DNA of 64,000 nucleotides from Silurus meridionalis (taxonomy: Eukaryota; Chordata; Actinopteri; Siluriformes; Siluridae). The notes under the pieces are model-generated. The model had not been told where the DNA came from, ran no database searches, and worked only from the letters and a program-made list of their open reading frames with translations. The stretch spans positions 11,074,454 through 11,138,453 of the forward strand of contig NC_060899.1 in NCBI RefSeq assembly GCF_014805685.1, written 5' to 3'. The first letter of the stretch is position 1. Each line of letters starts with the position of its first letter. Below, piece by piece: positions 63,601 to 64,000 of the stretch. The position numbers were made by a program, and so were the translations under genes.

Positions 63601-64000
63601 CTGAAAGGAGAGATAAAAGATGTGCATGATGTGCAAAACAATCTACCGGATTACCTTATCTTACATTGTCAATAAGCTCAATAACTCGAAAAGTGGCTCA
63701 TCCCATTAAGTGAACGATACTGTAAATGTATACTTTAGAATCCTTTTTTTTTTTTTTTTTACATCAAGTACATCAGTCACGTTATTGTATTCATTTCATG
63801 ATTCTAAAAGATGCTTAACTGTTTTTTGCTTCGTTTTCAGCTGCCTTCAAAAACATTACAACCACAATGATGGTGATTGACTACAAAGCATACTTGTGTG
63901 TGCATCTTGTTTTTCACTCCACAGCGTGAGCGATTTTACTCTGCGTGCTCTCCAGAGTCCTTGGAGGTGTTTGAACGGATATCAAAAAGAAACCCCCATT
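63601..64000 (-). other. atp9a intron, cut by window edge
   Basis: No further atp9a exon was recognised in the last 400 bases. A T run lies at about 63747-63763. Confidence 0.6.

Overview
This window is vertebrate nuclear DNA, almost certainly from a ray-finned fish. It has intron-split genes, long AT-rich introns, many short microsatellites, and a dense load of fish-type repeats: Tc1/mariner relics, an RTE-like LINE and a tRNA-derived SINE. The repeat mix, including short interspersed repeats that end in an AATTG-type tail, would suit an otophysan such as a catfish. The species assignment is inference only.

Two protein-coding genes can be supported, both on the minus strand in head-to-tail order. 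From about 22.35 kb down to at least 4.97 kb lies nfatc2, a calcineurin-regulated Rel-homology transcription factor. Ten coding exons were placed by conserved peptide plus matching splice phases. Two of them are alternative first coding exons (1A at 22.3 kb beside a CpG-rich promoter region, 1B at 20.8 kb), and both feed the same phase-1 acceptor of exon 2. The last tiny exon(s) after the conserved LDQAYLDD sequence could not be found. From 63.6 kb down to 36.57 kb lie the last 13 coding exons (491 residues) of atp9a, a class-2 P4-type ATPase; the gene's 5' half is beyond the right edge. As I recall it, the same order and orientation occurs at human 20q13.2 (NFATC2 next to ATP9A), mirrored by the paralogous NFATC1/ATP9B pair on 18q23. 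This supports the assignments.

Layout: 1-4973, downstream intron or 3' flank of nfatc2; 4974-6416, nfatc2 exons 9-7; 6417-14106, introns and exons 6-4; 14107-18721, a large intron with a truncated LINE; 18722-22354, exons 3, 2, 1B and 1A; 22.6-22.95 kb, CpG-rich promoter and an AC repeat; 22.95-36.57 kb, repeat-rich intergenic DNA with one nearly complete but frameshifted Tc1-like element at 26.7-28.3 kb; 36.57-64.0 kb, the atp9a 3' half with introns full of transposon relics. A nearly full-length, decayed LINE lies at 48.0-50.8 kb in the intron just upstream of the GDGGND hinge exon.

No prokaryotic-type system, CRISPR array, operon or convincing novel gene was seen. The most interesting points are the conserved dual first exons of nfatc2, the altered first nuclear-localisation segment in its regulatory domain, the unresolved C-terminal exon, and a family of about nine decayed Tc1-type relics that all keep only the C-terminal transposase module.
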